Notes: generated by a model not told the origin, from the sequence alone. Numbered from the stretch's first letter, positions 30,301 through 42,087 are shown. The stretch is 64,000 nt of DNA from Mastigamoeba balamuthi (GCA_902651635.1 CACRSC010000018.1:657864-721863), one strand, 5' to 3'. Numbers and translations are program-made.

Positions 30301-30389
30301 ATGTGTGACTGTGTGCCACTGCCTCGCTGGGCCCGCGTGCTGGCGCGTTTCGCTGTCGCCTCCGCGCTCGGGGCCCTCCTGGCCCGCCT
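30301..30389 (+). pseudogene. Truncated first copy of the Sel1-like gene
   Basis: The first 89 bases match the start of the gene at 31562 (MCDCVPLPRWARVLARF) and stop at the run of N. It is an assembly-truncated copy, not an independent gene. Confidence 0.75.
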
Positions 30390-30474
30390 NNNNNNNNNNN
30401 NNNNNNNNNNNNNNNNNNNNNNNNNNNNNNNNNNNNNNNNNNNNNNNNNNNNNNNNNNNNNNNNNNNNNNNNNN
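30390..30474. other. Assembly gap (85 N)
   Basis: Run of undetermined bases joining two copies of the same sequence. Confidence 1.
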
Positions 30475-31650
30475 TCTTCTTCCCCTGCGCGATATTCCCA
30501 GACAGAATATCCGCGCCCAGAGGATGAGCGCTCCTCCCCCGGGTGTGCAGGCCACGAGCAGCAGCGCCGCCGCCGCCGCCATGATGCACCACTACCAGCA
30601 GCAGCTGCAGCAGCAGCAGCAGCAGCTCCAGCAGCAGCAGATGGTGCAGGCGCAGCAGGCGGTCATCGCGCAGGCCGCGAAACCGACGCTGAAGCTCATC
30701 GACGGCGCGCTCGCGGACCTCCACGACAACATCTCCAAGGTCCTCGAGCACGCGTCGGCCTCGGTCCACCAGCCGCCGTCTCCCAGGTCCGGCACCGGCC
30801 GAAGATACGAATATCTTCTGCCCACCCGCCTCAACAGTCTCGCCGGGGCAGGCCGCAGGCCGAGGCGAGAATCATGGAGGACCTGGCGAAGAGCATCAAC
30901 GCGGTCGAGATGCTCATCGACAGGATCACCCTCCACTATGTGAGCAAGGGCTTGGCAAATGATGCCTGGCTAGATTCTCCCCAGGAAAATCTGACGGGAT
31001 ATCTGCGCGAAAATCCAGGAACTGTACAAGCAGCGGTTCAAGGTCTCCGAGTACGACGAGGTCCTGCGGTACGCGGAGATGATCTCGGAGCGCCGCAAGA
31101 TCATCGACGACTTCGCGGCCGCCCTCAACGTGCCCGCGCAGCCGCCCGTCGTGGCCCCGCCGCCGCCGCCTCCGCCCGCGGCCGCCACGCCGCCGGTCCC
31201 CGCAGCGATGCCGGCGCAGCAGTCGCAGGGCTCCGTCGTCGGCGGGCCCGACCTATCGCCCTCGCTGGCAGGCGACTGGATGGCAGGCCTCCTGGGGTCG
31301 TCGGACATCTCCTTCCCAGGGTTCCAGTGAGCCCAAACGCGAGGCAATGCGGTGACGGGCAACCGGTTGCGATTTTATTTGCACGGAAGGGGAGAGAGCC
31401 GAGCTCCTGCTTGCGATATGCATTCCCATGCACTCGTGCGTCTCTTCTTTCGTCGTGTCTTCGCCGGGATACGGCGATGCAATTGCATTTCCCCGAGAAC
31501 GAGGAGGTGAGATTGCAGATTCTCAGAGAGCAGGAAATAAAATCGGGCGCGTTGCCGGCAAATGTGTGACTGTGTGCCACTGCCTCGCTGGGCCCGCGTG
31601 CTGGCGCGTTTCGCTGTCGCCTCCGCGCTCGGGGCCCTCCTGGCCCGCCT
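30475..31650. repeat. 1176-bp sequence duplicated across the N gap, right copy
   Basis: Right-hand copy of 29214-30389. It runs on without break into the complete Sel1-like gene, so this is the copy with the full right-hand context. Confidence 0.9.
30524..31330 (+). CDS. Second copy of the Gln-rich coiled-coil gene (probable assembly duplicate)
   Basis: Same exon structure as 29263-30069, shifted by 1261 bp (exons 30524-30786, 30852-30939, 31019-31330). Identical protein. A recent true tandem duplication cannot be excluded, but the repeat boundaries coincide with the N gap. Confidence 0.5.
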
Positions 31651-32650
31651 TGCCCCCGCCCACCCCGCGTTCCGCGACGCCGCCCGCCTCCTCTGCGCCT
31701 CTGCCGTGCCCCTCGCGCTCGCCTCGCGTCTGCTGGGCCCCCGCGTCGCGCCCGCCGCGTCCTCGGGCCTCGCCGACGCCCTCTGCGCGCTCGGCGGCCT
31801 CGCGCTGGGCTCCGCCTGCCGCCTCCCCGCGGCGCTGCTGCTGGCGTGCGCCCTGCACGCGCAGGCCACGTGGGCCAGCGTCGCGCGCTCGCGCCTCGCG
31901 CTGCTGCGGGCCGCCGGCGCCGTCGACCGCTCCGACTGGCCCGCGCTCGCCCGCGAGTACGCGCTCTTCGACTGCCTCGACGGCGGCCTGTCGTCGGCGA
32001 GCGCCGCGCAGTCGCGCGCGCTGTTCGCGGGCGCCGTGCTGCTCGCTAGGCCCTGCGCGGCGCGCGAGGTCTCGCGGCGCGTCGGGCGCCCCGAGCGGAC
32101 GCTGTGGTACGCGGGCATGCGCGGGCTCGTCGGGTCGCGCGACCTCCGCACGGCGCTGGCGGGCGACTGGAGCGCCGCCGCCGGCCTCCCGGGGTCGCCG
32201 ACCGCGCTGCTCGTCGACGCGCTCGCCTTCGCGCGGTCCGGCGACCGCGACGAGGACAGGCGCCTACAGCTGGCCGAGCTCGGGCGCGCCGCAGAGGCCG
32301 GCAGCGGGGCGGCGTGGTACTGGCTCTGGGTGGCCCAGCTGCCGCTGGCCGCGCTGCGCGAGGTCGAGAAGGACAGGCGCGAGACGGCCGACGGGGCCCG
32401 CGAGTTCGAGCGGTTCGTGTGCGCGTCGGCCGACGACCTCGCGGGCCCCGGGCGCTGCAGAGAGCAGCTGCTCAGGAAGGCCGCGGCTGCGGGGCACGCG
32501 GAGGCCGCGTACATTGTCGCGCTGCTCGTCGGCTGCCAGGAGCCGCTGACAGAGGCCGCCCGGCAGGAGCGCAGGGCGCTGCTCGAGCAGGCGTCGCAGG
32601 CCGGACACAGAGCGTCCACCAAGGCGCTGCAGTGCGGCTCGTGCGCCTGA
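31562..32650 (+). CDS. Membrane-associated Sel1-like repeat protein
   Basis: Single exon, 362 aa. The first 100 residues are hydrophobic, with several possible TM helices (FAVASALGALLARLAPAH; LPAALLLACALHAQATW). The C-terminal half has Sel1-like helical pairs: AEAGSGAAWYWLWVAQLPL and KAAAAGHAEAAYIVALLVG match the A-x-x-G-x-x-x-A-x-x-x-L pattern. Sel1 repeats act as protein-protein scaffolds, for example in ER-associated degradation adaptors. It shares family with the pair at 55277-57931 but not their architecture. Confidence 0.6.
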   Translation: MCDCVPLPRWARVLARFAVASALGALLARLAPAHPAFRDAARLLCASAVPLALASRLLGPRVAPAASSGLADALCALGGLALGSACRLPAALLLACALHAQATWASVARSRLALLRAAGAVDRSDWPALAREYALFDCLDGGLSSASAAQSRALFAGAVLLARPCAAREVSRRVGRPERTLWYAGMRGLVGSRDLRTALAGDWSAAAGLPGSPTALLVDALAFARSGDRDEDRRLQLAELGRAAEAGSGAAWYWLWVAQLPLAALREVEKDRRETADGAREFERFVCASADDLAGPGRCREQLLRKAAAAGHAEAAYIVALLVGCQEPLTEAARQERRALLEQASQAGHRASTKALQCGSCA

Positions 32651-32768
32651 GCTCTGGGGGGTGGGCCCCCCCGGCTCGTCTGCGTCTGAGGGCTGAAACT
32701 GAGGCCCACTGTGCGGGCGAATTGTATTGTTGTTTCTGTTTGGTGGTCTCAAATTCAAGCAATTGAAT

Positions 32769-33909
32769 CTACACGAGGCACAGGCCGAGCACCGTGCACA
32801 CCCTGCTGGGGGTCGCGTAGAGCTTGAGCAGCTCGACGATGCCGACGATGCCCCTGTCCGCGACGGTCTCGCAGGTCCTGGCGTGCAGCGGCGTCGTGAT
32901 GTTGCAGAACTTGGCGACCTCTGCCTCCATCCACTCGACGCTCCGCTGGGACGTCGCCCAGCCCTCGACGAACCCCACGACCAGCTCGCAGGCCGTGCAC
33001 TCTAGCGGGCCCACCGCCACCGCCGCGGGGCACACCTTGATCGTGCGGCACGCGTCCTCTGCCCCGACGCGCGTCACGAGCTGCACGAGGTCGGGGACGC
33101 CGTAGGCCGCGACGGCCGTGCACGTCTGCTGCCACTTGGCCGAGGGGATGGCCATGCAGAGCTGCTTGGTGAGCGCCGCGATCTCGTCGACGTTCTTCGA
33201 GTCGGCCAGCCAGCCCTGGACGTCGTGCACGAGGTACGTGCAGACGGCGCAGGCGTCGGGCGCGGGCGCGGGCGCCGTGCAGGCGCCGATCTGCGCGCAG
33301 ATGGTCTCGGGCGTCTCGAGCGTCTCGAGCATCTTGATCAGCTCGTGCGTGCCGATGCTGATCAGCTTCTGGCACATGTCCGTGTCCTTGGACGGCAGCA
33401 CCTTGCACACCCCTGTGCGCACCGACGAGGGTCAGTTGTGCCGGCGTTGGGGGGCTCCAGATAGGCGTGCGAGTGTATGTATGTATTCTGTGTAGAGCCT
33501 GTGGCAGAGTTGGGGGGTGTCAAAGCCCCCACACTGCGATCCCAAGAAACAGACGGGGGGGGCCGAGGGCAGGGGAATCGGCGCACCCCTGACGAGGTTG
33601 TCGATGGTGGCCTCGGTCTTCTCGCTGGCGAGCCAGTCCTCCACCGCGCGGACCAGCAGCTGCGAGGGCGGGTGCGGGGATCGCGAGGCCAGAGCAGAGC
33701 GCCACAAGAAGCGAAGAGAAATCGATCAGAAATTGTGGACATTTAATTAAATGTGGCGAATTGGAGGGCAGTCTGGGGGACGGCGGTGGGGGGGCAGGGC
33801 GCACGAGGCACGACTCGCAGGGCACCGTCTCCTTGGGCAGGGCCTTGGGCCTCTGGGCGAGGGCGCCAGAGCACGCGGCCAGCAGCACGAGGACGACGAA
33901 TGCACGCAT
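32769..33909 (-). CDS. Secreted protein with three saposin B-type domains
   Basis: 273 aa. Exons 33909-33805, 33659-33587, 33412-32769 with introns of 145 and 174 nt; phases close. Signal peptide MRAFVVLVLLAACSGALA. Three saposin B-type domains each have the six-Cys pattern; they open with CESCLLLVRAVEDWLA, CAVCTYLVHDVQGWLAD and CTACELVVGFVEGWA. Saposin-like proteins bind or disturb lipids; members include lysosomal lipid-transfer activators and the amoebapore family of phagocytic amoebae. Nothing here distinguishes lipid transfer from membrane-permeabilising activity. The start was chosen because it gives a signal peptide and splices onto the first domain. Confidence 0.85.
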
Positions 33910-34728
33910 TTCTCGCACACCTTCAATCTTCCTTTCTGTGTGTGTTGCTCGCTTACCGATCAACCGGTTTTTACCAATTCTCAGAGAAGTATCAGGTGAC
34001 AGATTGTGCACCTGAGATTTTGATAGAGCAAATTGGCACAGCACGGTGACGTAATGGTGGTCCGTACCTGCGTGTGCCGGGCACTTTCGGACCCCATTTG
34101 TTGCAATCTATTTGATAGTACTGTTGTGATTGTAGGTCATTTGAGCTTGGCTCGAAAAGCAGTTGAAGTACAATGTGGTGATTGCTGCGAACTCATTCAT
34201 TAGCATCGCCTATCATTGGCTGGGTCCCTCGTGGCCTACGCGGGGGTTGGCTGGCTCTCCCGGGACTGTGCCTCCACAGAAGTGCTTCTCATTGTTTGCA
34301 TATCTGGGGCTCGGGACTGTGCAGACCCGCAAAGCAAAGCAAGCACGTTCCTGTTCACTAACAGACAGTAGACAGTTGTCTGCCTGCTCGTGCATAGGAG
34401 GACACCTGGGTGAGATCGTCATATTTCGCTGTACAGCAAGGAGCCTGAATTCCCTGCTGGGAACACATGGGTTCAATTATCTGATGTTTCTCGTAACATG
34501 GGGTTCAATTCTCCGTGACCGCACCCCACTCCTCTGAGCAGCGGGCCCATGCCCACCGCATGAACCGGGGGTGTCCTCCGCGTTGTCGACGTCGCAGAGG
34601 CCGAGTGCACCAGTCGGTGGGATGACTCTGGAGGATCTTCCCCCCGCGAATCTGTCCTGCGTGCCTTGATTTAGGTAAAGCGTTAACAGATCCGCGCCTC
34701 TCTGCCCACGAACCCGCGCGCACCCCCA
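33910..34728. other. Intergenic, nothing recognised
   Basis: About 820 bp of lower GC than the genes, between divergent starts of the saposin gene and the second TBC gene. Open frames are short and I recognise no domain. Two TGGGGTTCAATT-like words (34468-34515) resemble a tRNA B box only superficially. Confidence 0.4.
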
Positions 34729-36231
34729 ATGTTCCTGACCCCCAAGCTCAAGGTCTCCTCGGGCAGCAACAGCCCCGACGTCTGCAAAGGCACTGCGACC
34801 CCTTTGTTCCCCTCCTCTGCAAAAATATCTTCTGCCCGCCGCCGCCGCCGCGCGCTGCGCTGGTGCGGTGACCACGTCGCACGCTGACTCCCCGGCGGGT
34901 GCGCGGGCGTGCAGACATCGAGGCGGCGCTGCAGGAGGCGCGGAGCCGGCGCGAGAAGCACATGGAGGAGAGCCTGCCGCAGTGGAAGGAGATCGTCGCC
35001 AACTGGGACAAGCAGTGCGCCCTCGACTGCCCCGCCCCTCTGTCCCTCTCTCTCCCTTTGCTCTTCCTCTTCTCTCTCTTCTTCCTCTTCTTCTTCTTCG
35101 CTGGCCGCCGCCGCCGCCGCCACTGGCACAGCCGCGCTCACGCTGGCGTGCCCACCCCCCCCCACCCCGCGCGCGCGCAGCAAGGACAAGGACCGCACGA
35201 AGAAGCTGTGGTGGATGGGGCTGCCGCCGAGCATGCGCGGCACGCTGTGGACGCTCGTGCTCCCCAACGAGCTCAACATCACAGACGGTGCGCACCGCCA
35301 GGCAGGCAGGCAGGCAGCGCGTGGGTGGGGGAGAGAAGAGAGCGCGCGCTGCTCGCCGTGGACTCGGCTCACACCCCCTCCTTGGCGGCCGCAGCGCTGT
35401 ACGACATGCTGGTGAAGCAGGCGAGAGCGACGAAGAAGAGGATCGTGGCGGAGAGCGGGGGGACGGACGGGGGGATGATCCTGGGCAAGATGGGCAGCGT
35501 CAAGCTCATCCCCGTGGACCTGAACCGCACGTTCGCGCCGCTGAGGTTCTTCCAGGAGGGCGGGCCGTACCAGGGCACGCTGCGCGACGTGCTCGAGGCG
35601 TACGTGTTCTTCAGGCCCGACCTCGGGTACGTGCAGGGCATGTCGTACCTCACGGCGATGCTGCTGCTCAACATGGAGGGCCCCAAGGCCTTCTGCACCC
35701 TCGCCAACCTGCTCAACAAGCCCCTGCTGCGCTCCTTCTTCAACATGAACGCCAAGGAGGTACGAGGGCCCTCCTCGCCCTGTTTCGCTGCCCTCCTCTA
35801 ACGTGTGTTTGCCCCCGTAGATCGACATGTATGTGGCCGCCTTTGAGAGAGTGATGGACGAGACGCTCCCCAAAGTGTCGCGGAACATGCGGTGCAGGGG
35901 GGTCGGGGCGCAGATCTTCCTGATCGAGTGGGTCATGACGATCTTCAGCAAGTCGCTGCCCATCGACGTGGCCACGCGGATCTGGGACACGGTGATGCTC
36001 GAGGGCGAGTACATGATCTTCCGCGCCGGCCTGGGCATCCTGAGCTACTTCAGCCCCGTCCTGACGACCGCGGACTTTGACGTCTGTATCTCGACGGTGC
36101 AGAACCTGCCCGAGGACCTCGACGCTGATGCCATAATGGCGAGCATCGCGGCGATACCCCTCACCGAGAAGAAGTACAGTGCCGCCGTCGCTGCGTGTAT
36201 GACAGACTTGGCGACGGCGACGCGCCAGTAG
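34729..36231 (+). CDS. TBC-domain Rab GTPase-activating protein (TBC1D14/12-like layout)
   Basis: 373 aa. Exons 34729-34867, 34915-35014, 35181-35287, 35395-35759, 35821-36231; the sum is whole codons. The catalytic domain begins at [20 protein letters not shown]. Both dual-finger motifs are present: [13 protein letters not shown] (arginine finger) and [16 protein letters not shown] (glutamine finger), so it should be an active Rab[23 protein letters not shown] is the typical helix near the domain end. The first exon (Met at 34729) is less certain because it ends in an Arg run, but its phase fits. It acts in Rab-dependent trafficking; the target Rab is unknown. Confidence 0.87.
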
Positions 36232-36936
36232 GGCTCGTAAGCGAGTACGTCCATCAAGAACATGTCTTGCGTACCATCCTATTGTTGATTAGCAGGCTAA
36301 GCACAAAAGACCGAACCAAGCCTCTCTGAACAGCACACGAGACTTGTATTCTGTCGGCCAAGGGATCGGGGGCTATACATATCATTCTCTGCCCCCTTCC
36401 CCACCAGGGATCGCGTTGCTCTTCTGCCAGACTATGCTATCCAAGCTAGCCTTGAAGGGGGTCTTCCTTTGTTCTGCTTTTCTGATTACGATGTGGGCGA
36501 AGAGGAGGGAGGGACGTGATTAAAGTCAAACCTTGGGGAGGGAAACACTTTTGACAAGGGTAAGAGACAAGCGCGTGTATGTCGTGGGGTATTTTTGAAA
36601 CGCGTGTCTGTGGTGTGAGGAGTGCTGGGGGAAGAGGGGGGTTCCGTTGGGCTCAGGGAGAACACGGCCGGAAGCGGAGATTGGCCGAGAGGGAGGGAGA
36701 GAACAGGCTGTAGAGGAGGTCTGGCCTGCAGGGCGCCACAGGCGCCCCCACAAGGAGGCCTTGCCGCGCCCTGTCCCGACCGCCTCCTGCTCAGCCGCGG
36801 GTGGGCTGCCCTCTCTGCCTCTCCATTACAAGGGAGTGTTCCCCACCACGCCCGCCAATTGGGCCCCTCGTCCCGTTGTCTCCCCACACCGCACCCACGC
36901 GCCCAACCTCTACCGTGTTCCGCCCCCGGGGCGGCC
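36232..36936. other. 3' intergenic between convergent genes
   Basis: About 700 bp between the ends of the TBC gene and the PP2C gene. It holds both 3' UTRs. No conserved coding frame seen. Confidence 0.5.
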
Positions 36937-38789
36937 TCACGGGTCTGCGCCCGCGTCGTCGGCGGCCGCCGAGTCCGAGGCAGACTCGGCATCGGCGTCC
37001 GACGAGGCCGAGGCCGAGGCGGCGGGCGCGGGCTCTGGGACGGGCAGCGCGCGCAGGCGGGGCAGCGCCTGGCGCAGCACGGCGATCGTGACACTCATGT
37101 TGTCGCAGCCACTGATGTTCGACGCGCTCGGCGCCAGGCAGCGGTCGAGCACGCGCTCGCAGACGGCGCTGACGCGCGGGTCGGCGTCCGCGGGCGTCGT
37201 GCTGAGCGTCTGCGCGAGGCCCGCGCGCACGAACTCGACGGCGTCCTGGTTCGAGAGGCAGTCCCAGATGCCGTCGCACGCGAGCAGCACAAACTCGTCC
37301 GAGGGCCCGAGCTCCATGCGGCGCACGTCGGGCACGCCGCTGATGATCTGCTTCTCGGGGCCCAGCTTCGAGTCGCGCTTGTAGTCCTGGTCGCCCAGCG
37401 CGCGCGTCAGGTTCAGGTTGCCGTTGACGCGCCCGTTCACGACGAAGCCGCCCGCCTCGGTGATGCGCCGGCACTCGCCCTCGAGCGACGGCTTGTGGTC
37501 GATGCTCATCTCCACGGCCTGGCCGTCCCTCGACAGCACGCACCGCGAGTCGCCTGCGCGGGCAGAGAGCGCACGAGAGAGATCAGAGCGCACGCAAAAA
37601 AAATTCAGAACGGGTAAAGCGGTTTAATCCCGCGCAGGCAAGGAGGAGTTCCAGAATCTCGAGAGGTGCACCGACCCCCGGGAAAGCACACGGAAATGTC
37701 TCGAGAAATCGGCCGCAGCCAAGTGGGAGCGAAGGGAACCGGGGAGAGGGAGGGAGGAAGCGGAAGGAGGGGAAGGGGAGGGGGCGAGGGAAGAGGGGGA
37801 AAAATTCCGGCGACGTGACGGGGGGATATCGCACCGGCGTTGGCGACGTAGAGCACGTTGTTGACGATCGCCGCGCAGACGGCCGTGCAGCCGACGCCCT
37901 CGGGGTGGACGTAGCGCGTGTCAAAGTCGTCCGGGGACGTGTTGGGGCCCTGCGTGCCGACCTTGTGTATGCGCGTGAGCTCCTTGACGCCCTCCTCGGA
38001 CCCCATCATGCGGTCCGTCTCGATGTACGCGCGCTTGAGCGCCCCCTCGACGTCCCCCGTCGCCAGCTCGGGCGAGCGCACAAACTCCTCGTGCAGGTGC
38101 GTCGCGCAGTACTTGGCCACCTCGAACCCCTGCGCGGTGTGCGGCGCGCGGTCAGGCGCCCGTGGCCCGCGCGGCGCTGGCGCAGAACAACAACAACAAC
38201 AACCCACGCCGGTGGGCCCCACACGGGCGGGCACACAGACAACGAAATGGCAATAAAGTTTCAATCCGAGTTAATTACAGAATCCCGCGCAATCTCCCAG
38301 CCCCGGCAGGCCCGCGGCTCCTCGGCAGGCCCCGCGCGCGGAGCAGCACCGCGCGGGCGGCGCCCCCGCCAGGCGCCGGCGCGCGCGCGGTCGGGCGTTT
38401 TAAAATCGGTTTCGAGGAAATTGGGCCGAGGGCCAATTCAAACGGGCGGTGCCGCGCAAATCACACCACCGCCCCCCGAACCCGGCCGAAAGCGACGGAG
38501 GGGCGAGGGGGAGTGGGGACGAACGCCGTGACCGTCGAACACCCCAAAGAACGCGACGCCATTGCCGACGTCGAGGATGCTGCTCTGGGCGTCTGCGAGA
38601 GGGGGGGGGACGAGGAAGGACGGTGTTTGAGTTATTTTCCGAGCGCGTTTGGGGGGGTGGGGAGGGGACCCCCAGACCTTCCATGCCAGTGCGCCAGCCC
38701 TGCATGGCGGAGCTCCCGAAGATGATCTTCGAGTCGGAGCCGTCGTGCGAGTCCTTGTCGGTCACGGGCCTTGTCAGGAGTATCCCCAT
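36937..38789 (-). CDS. PP2C-type Ser/Thr protein phosphatase
   Basis: Mg/Mn-dependent phosphatase, 363 aa. Exons 38789-38678, 38592-38525, 38129-37835, 37553-36937; introns of 85, 395 and 281 nt are GT-AG with exact phase closure. All family motifs are present: N-terminal MGILLTRPVTDKDSHDG, SSAMQGWRTGMEDAQ, FFGVFDGHGG (metal Asp), VANAGDSR, ACDGIWDCLSNQD and GCDNMSV (metal Asp residues). The C-terminal tail is acidic and Ala/Ser/Asp-rich. It should be cytosolic or nuclear. The 395-nt intron contains a short CAA repeat (38187-38202). Confidence 0.95.
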
Positions 38790-39186
38790 TTCGCTCCCGC
38801 TGCTTTCTGTGCGCCCACAAACCACAAAAAAGCTGGCGCCCCGCTCGCGAGATTTTATTCTGACATCATTCCGAATCTCGAACGAAAAGAGCCCGGGTTT
38901 GGGCCCACGCCCAGGCTGGGGGCCACGCGAGCGGGATCCGCGCCCTCGAGGCGCTGGCAAGCTGCCGGCCCGGCAACGGGTCCCGCACCTGTGTGCAATT
39001 ACCGGACCTGAGTTGAACAGGAAACAGGTTGAGCGGTGAGGTTCTTTTTCTTTATGGCGGTACCTTTTGTTCGAGATTGATTTTGCACATCCAGTTCTGG
39101 TATCACGAAATTCGAGTGTGCGTGCGTGGGCAAGCGTGTGGCGTCCCGAGCGGGTGTGTAATACAGGGTGCTGTCCAGATCCCCCC
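38790..39186. other. Intergenic, nothing recognised
   Basis: About 400 bp upstream of the phosphatase and downstream of the next minus-strand gene. No gene supported. Confidence 0.4.
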
Positions 39187-40018
39187 CTACCACGTGGGGA
39201 GCAGGAACCCCACGATCAGGGCCACAAACGCCGCCAGGAAGCTGACCCAGAACACCGCCATCTGCATCTTGCGGAACGTCGCCCGCTTCTTGGGGTTGTG
39301 CGCGTCCTTGCCGCGCGGGTGCTTGACGACCCAGCAGAGCCCGATGAGGATGCCCGGCCCGAAGAACACCACGATGAGCCCGAGCAGCATCATCACAGAG
39401 GCCTCGAGGCGCTCGCCCTCGGCGCGGAACGTCAGGTTGAGGTACGACGGGCTCTGCTGGATGCTGTACTCGAGCGTCTGCCTGTCCTGCATGATCTCGA
39501 AGCAGCACTTGTACTGCACAAACGCCACCCCGCCGTCGAGCGTGATTTCTTTGCCCTCCACGGCATCGGCCGCTTTCAGCACCTGCAGCGCAGAGTCACC
39601 GAACATTCGCGAATCAGGCGATATTTGCGGCAGATCGCCGGATATATTCGCGGAATCCGGGAACCTTGATATAGCTGGGAATCTTCTGGTTCTCGTCCGA
39701 CATGTTGGCGGCGAACGTGGGGTTGCTGACGGGGATGAACAGCAGCTTGTTGACCGAGCGCAGGTCCGTGTTGGCGCCGACCGTCACGACGATCTTCTTG
39801 GCGCGCCAGCCCGTGCGCAGCGGCGGCTTGTAGTACCAGGCGGGCGTCACCAGCGCGCCGTCGCTCCAGTTGGTCTTGACCCACACGATGCTCGAGTTGG
39901 TCACGAGCAGGGTGGAGTTGATGTCGACCCGGTCGAACTCGAGGGTGAAGGTGACCGCCGAGGCGCAGGACAGGAGCAGGGCCGCGGCGCAGAGGGCTGT
40001 GCTGGTCAGAGGCGCCAT
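39187..40018 (-). CDS. Two-TM membrane protein with luminal N-terminal domain, unrecognised
   Basis: 249 aa from exons 40018-39665 and 39582-39187 (82-nt intron, phase 0). Signal peptide MAPLTSTALCAAALLLSCASA, then a beta-rich luminal domain with N-glycosylation sites (NSS, NWS, NMS). Two C-terminal TM helices follow (MMLLGLIVVFFGPGILIGL and MAVFWVSFLAAFVALIVGFL), joined by a basic loop. The topology recalls small secretory-pathway membrane proteins, but I recognise no family. The intron is AT-rich with GATATT words. Confidence 0.65.
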
Positions 40019-40331
40019 GGTGGAGAGTGTGCGGGCGGCGAATTTACACTACCGAAAAATATCTCGCGGGGCCAATATCGTGGAACCGCTGTCTCACCCC
40101 GCACCCTTGCTTTCTGACGACACCCATTTCCATCTTTTGGGAAGTTCGGGCGTTCTTCGATGTGCCGGCCACGGAAATAGAAAAAAACGGCTGGTCAGCC
40201 ACCTCGAATTGGGGTCCGGTCCCGAGATCATGGCCGGCCTTCCTTGCCTGTTGTTTTGACTCAGAAGGAATGCGTTGTTACTAACTGCCCTTTCCGTAGC
40301 AACAGACGCTTCGAACAGCTCATCCACACGG
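40019..40331. other. Intergenic with AT-rich GATATT-type words
   Basis: 313 bp. Just upstream of the minus-strand start at 40018 are two GATATT words (read on the minus strand), also seen upstream of the gene at 29263. Possible promoter element; function unproven. Confidence 0.35.
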
Positions 40332-41956
40332 CTAGACATCATTAAGAACAACGACCCTATTGCTGTCGACCAACGCCAGGCCACAGGCGTGCCCGTCGAG
40401 GCACGCGATGTCGTAGGCGTCCGAGACGAGCGACGCCCCCGTCCCCCTCTCGATCAGCAGGCTGCGCACAGTCCCGTCTGGCAGTACCTTGCGAACAGTC
40501 TTCTCGAGGCTCTCGGTCACGTACACGTTGTCGTCGTCGTCCACGCAGATGCCACGCATCTCTGCAAACGACGCCTTGGTACCGACGCCGTCGTAGTGGC
40601 ACCTCTTGCCGTTGCCGGCGACGGCCTTCTTCTCTCCGGACGCGCTAACGGAGAACAGGACGCACTGCTTCGAGTCGGCCACGTAAACAGTCCCGGACTT
40701 GGACACCGCGACGCCAGCAATGCCCCAGAAGTCCTTGTTGATGGTGGAGACCACCGCTGCTCCCGACTCGCGGTGTATTCTCCGAAGCCTCCCGCAGTCG
40801 CCGACGATCAGGTCGCGCGTCACGGGGCAGAGGCAAATCGCCTTGGGGTACTCGAAGCCCGCGTCCTTCGCGGGGCCGTCGCTGGTGTCGCGCCTGCCGT
40901 TGCCGGCGAAAGTGGCCACGACGCCGTCGCGAACGTTAAGCGTGCGGATCGCGTGGTCCTGCGGCTCGCAGATGTACACGACGCCCTCCTCTGCGTCGTA
41001 GGCGATGCCGCTGGGGGCGCGCAGTTCTTCCTTGCTTGTGACCTTGATCGTGGACGTGGTCCCGTCGCTGGCCACCCGGCGAATCGCGTGGTTCCAGTAG
41101 TCGCTCACCAGCAGGCTGCCGTCGGCGGGGTCGACACAGAGGAACTGCGGCTTGTCGAACAGCGCCTTCGCTCCCTCCCCGTCGGCATTGCCGTTCTTTG
41201 GCTGTCCCGAGATCACCTTGGCGGCGTCTTGTCGACGCAACAGTAGGTAAGTTAAGGCAGTGGGAGGCGGGGGAGGACCATACATTTCCCTGTGTTGGAG
41301 CGTGATACAGTCTTCCGGGGAGATACCACCGGTACATGAGCGTTCTCCTGCGCCGGCTTTGTCTGCTCGGAAGCGGGGGCGGAGCTTCCTGCGGGGATCT
41401 CGACGTTGGGAGGGACGGCTGGAGGCGCAGCCAGTTTGGCCTTGTCCTCCTCGATCTCTTTTTCGAGTTCTGATATCTCGCCGGCCATCGTGGTGAGCTC
41501 GGCCTTGAGCTTTGCTATCTCCGCGTCCTTGGTCTCGCAGGAGCTCTGCAGGCCCGCGCACTGGGCCTTCAGCTCCTCCATCTGCCGGCGCAGCTCATCC
41601 GCTTCGGCCCTGGCTTCCTCCTCCCTCCCCTTGGCGACCCGCAGCTCCTCCTCGGCCTTGGCCAGTGCCTGCTCAGCGGCTGCTGCTGCTGCCGCGCCCG
41701 CAGTTGCCGACGCGGTGTCGGTGGCGGAGCCCTTGTCCTTCTTGTGCTTGTGGTGCTTCCGCTCCTCGCCCTCGGGGGTGCCGGCGGGTTCGTCTTCCTT
41801 GTCCTTCTTCTTGTGCCTCTTCTCCTTGGACTGCTCGCCCTCGGCCCGGTGCTTGTGCTTCTTCTTCTCCTCCTTGGCCTCGCCAACAGGCGCCTAGGTC
41901 CGTGTCAGAAGATGCGCGCTTTTGTTGGGTACCGCGTTCACGACTGGCTCCGCCAT
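40332..41956 (-). CDS. NHL-repeat beta-propeller protein with coiled coil
   Basis: 509 aa. Exon 1 is 24 nt (41956-41933, MAEPVVNA); a 39-nt intron leads to exon 2 (41893-41284), and a 56-nt intron to exon 3 (41227-40332). Exon 2 encodes a Lys/Glu/His-rich segment and a coiled coil (LKAELTTMAGEISELEKEIE). Exon 3 encodes NHL repeats: FLCVDPADGSLLVSDYWNHA, SGIAYDAEEGVVYICEPQDH, GVAVSKSGTVYVADSKQ and GICVDDDDNVYVTES are successive blades. NHL propellers bind protein or RNA. There is no signal peptide, so it should be cytosolic. No RING or B-box is seen, unlike TRIM-NHL proteins. Confidence 0.8.
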
Positions 41957-42087
41957 CACCGCCAAATTTTGTGTCAACAAGATCACCTACGATTTCACAA
42001 CGAAGGACCAAAGAAAGCAAGCGATTGCTTGATTGTGTATTGTCATGCAAATCCGCCGAGGGCCGTTGATTGCACGAGCACAACAAC

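Larger units (their letters stand above)
29214..30389. repeat. 1176-bp sequence duplicated across the N gap, left copy
   Basis: Identical to 30475-31650 except for one base I can see (G near 29995, A near 31256). The left copy ends exactly where the N run begins; the right copy begins exactly where it ends. This is what an unmerged contig overlap looks like. Confidence 0.9.

Noticed and set aside
34440-34530. tRNA-like B-box words (GGGTTCAATT)
   Set aside because: No matching acceptor stem or A box could be paired.
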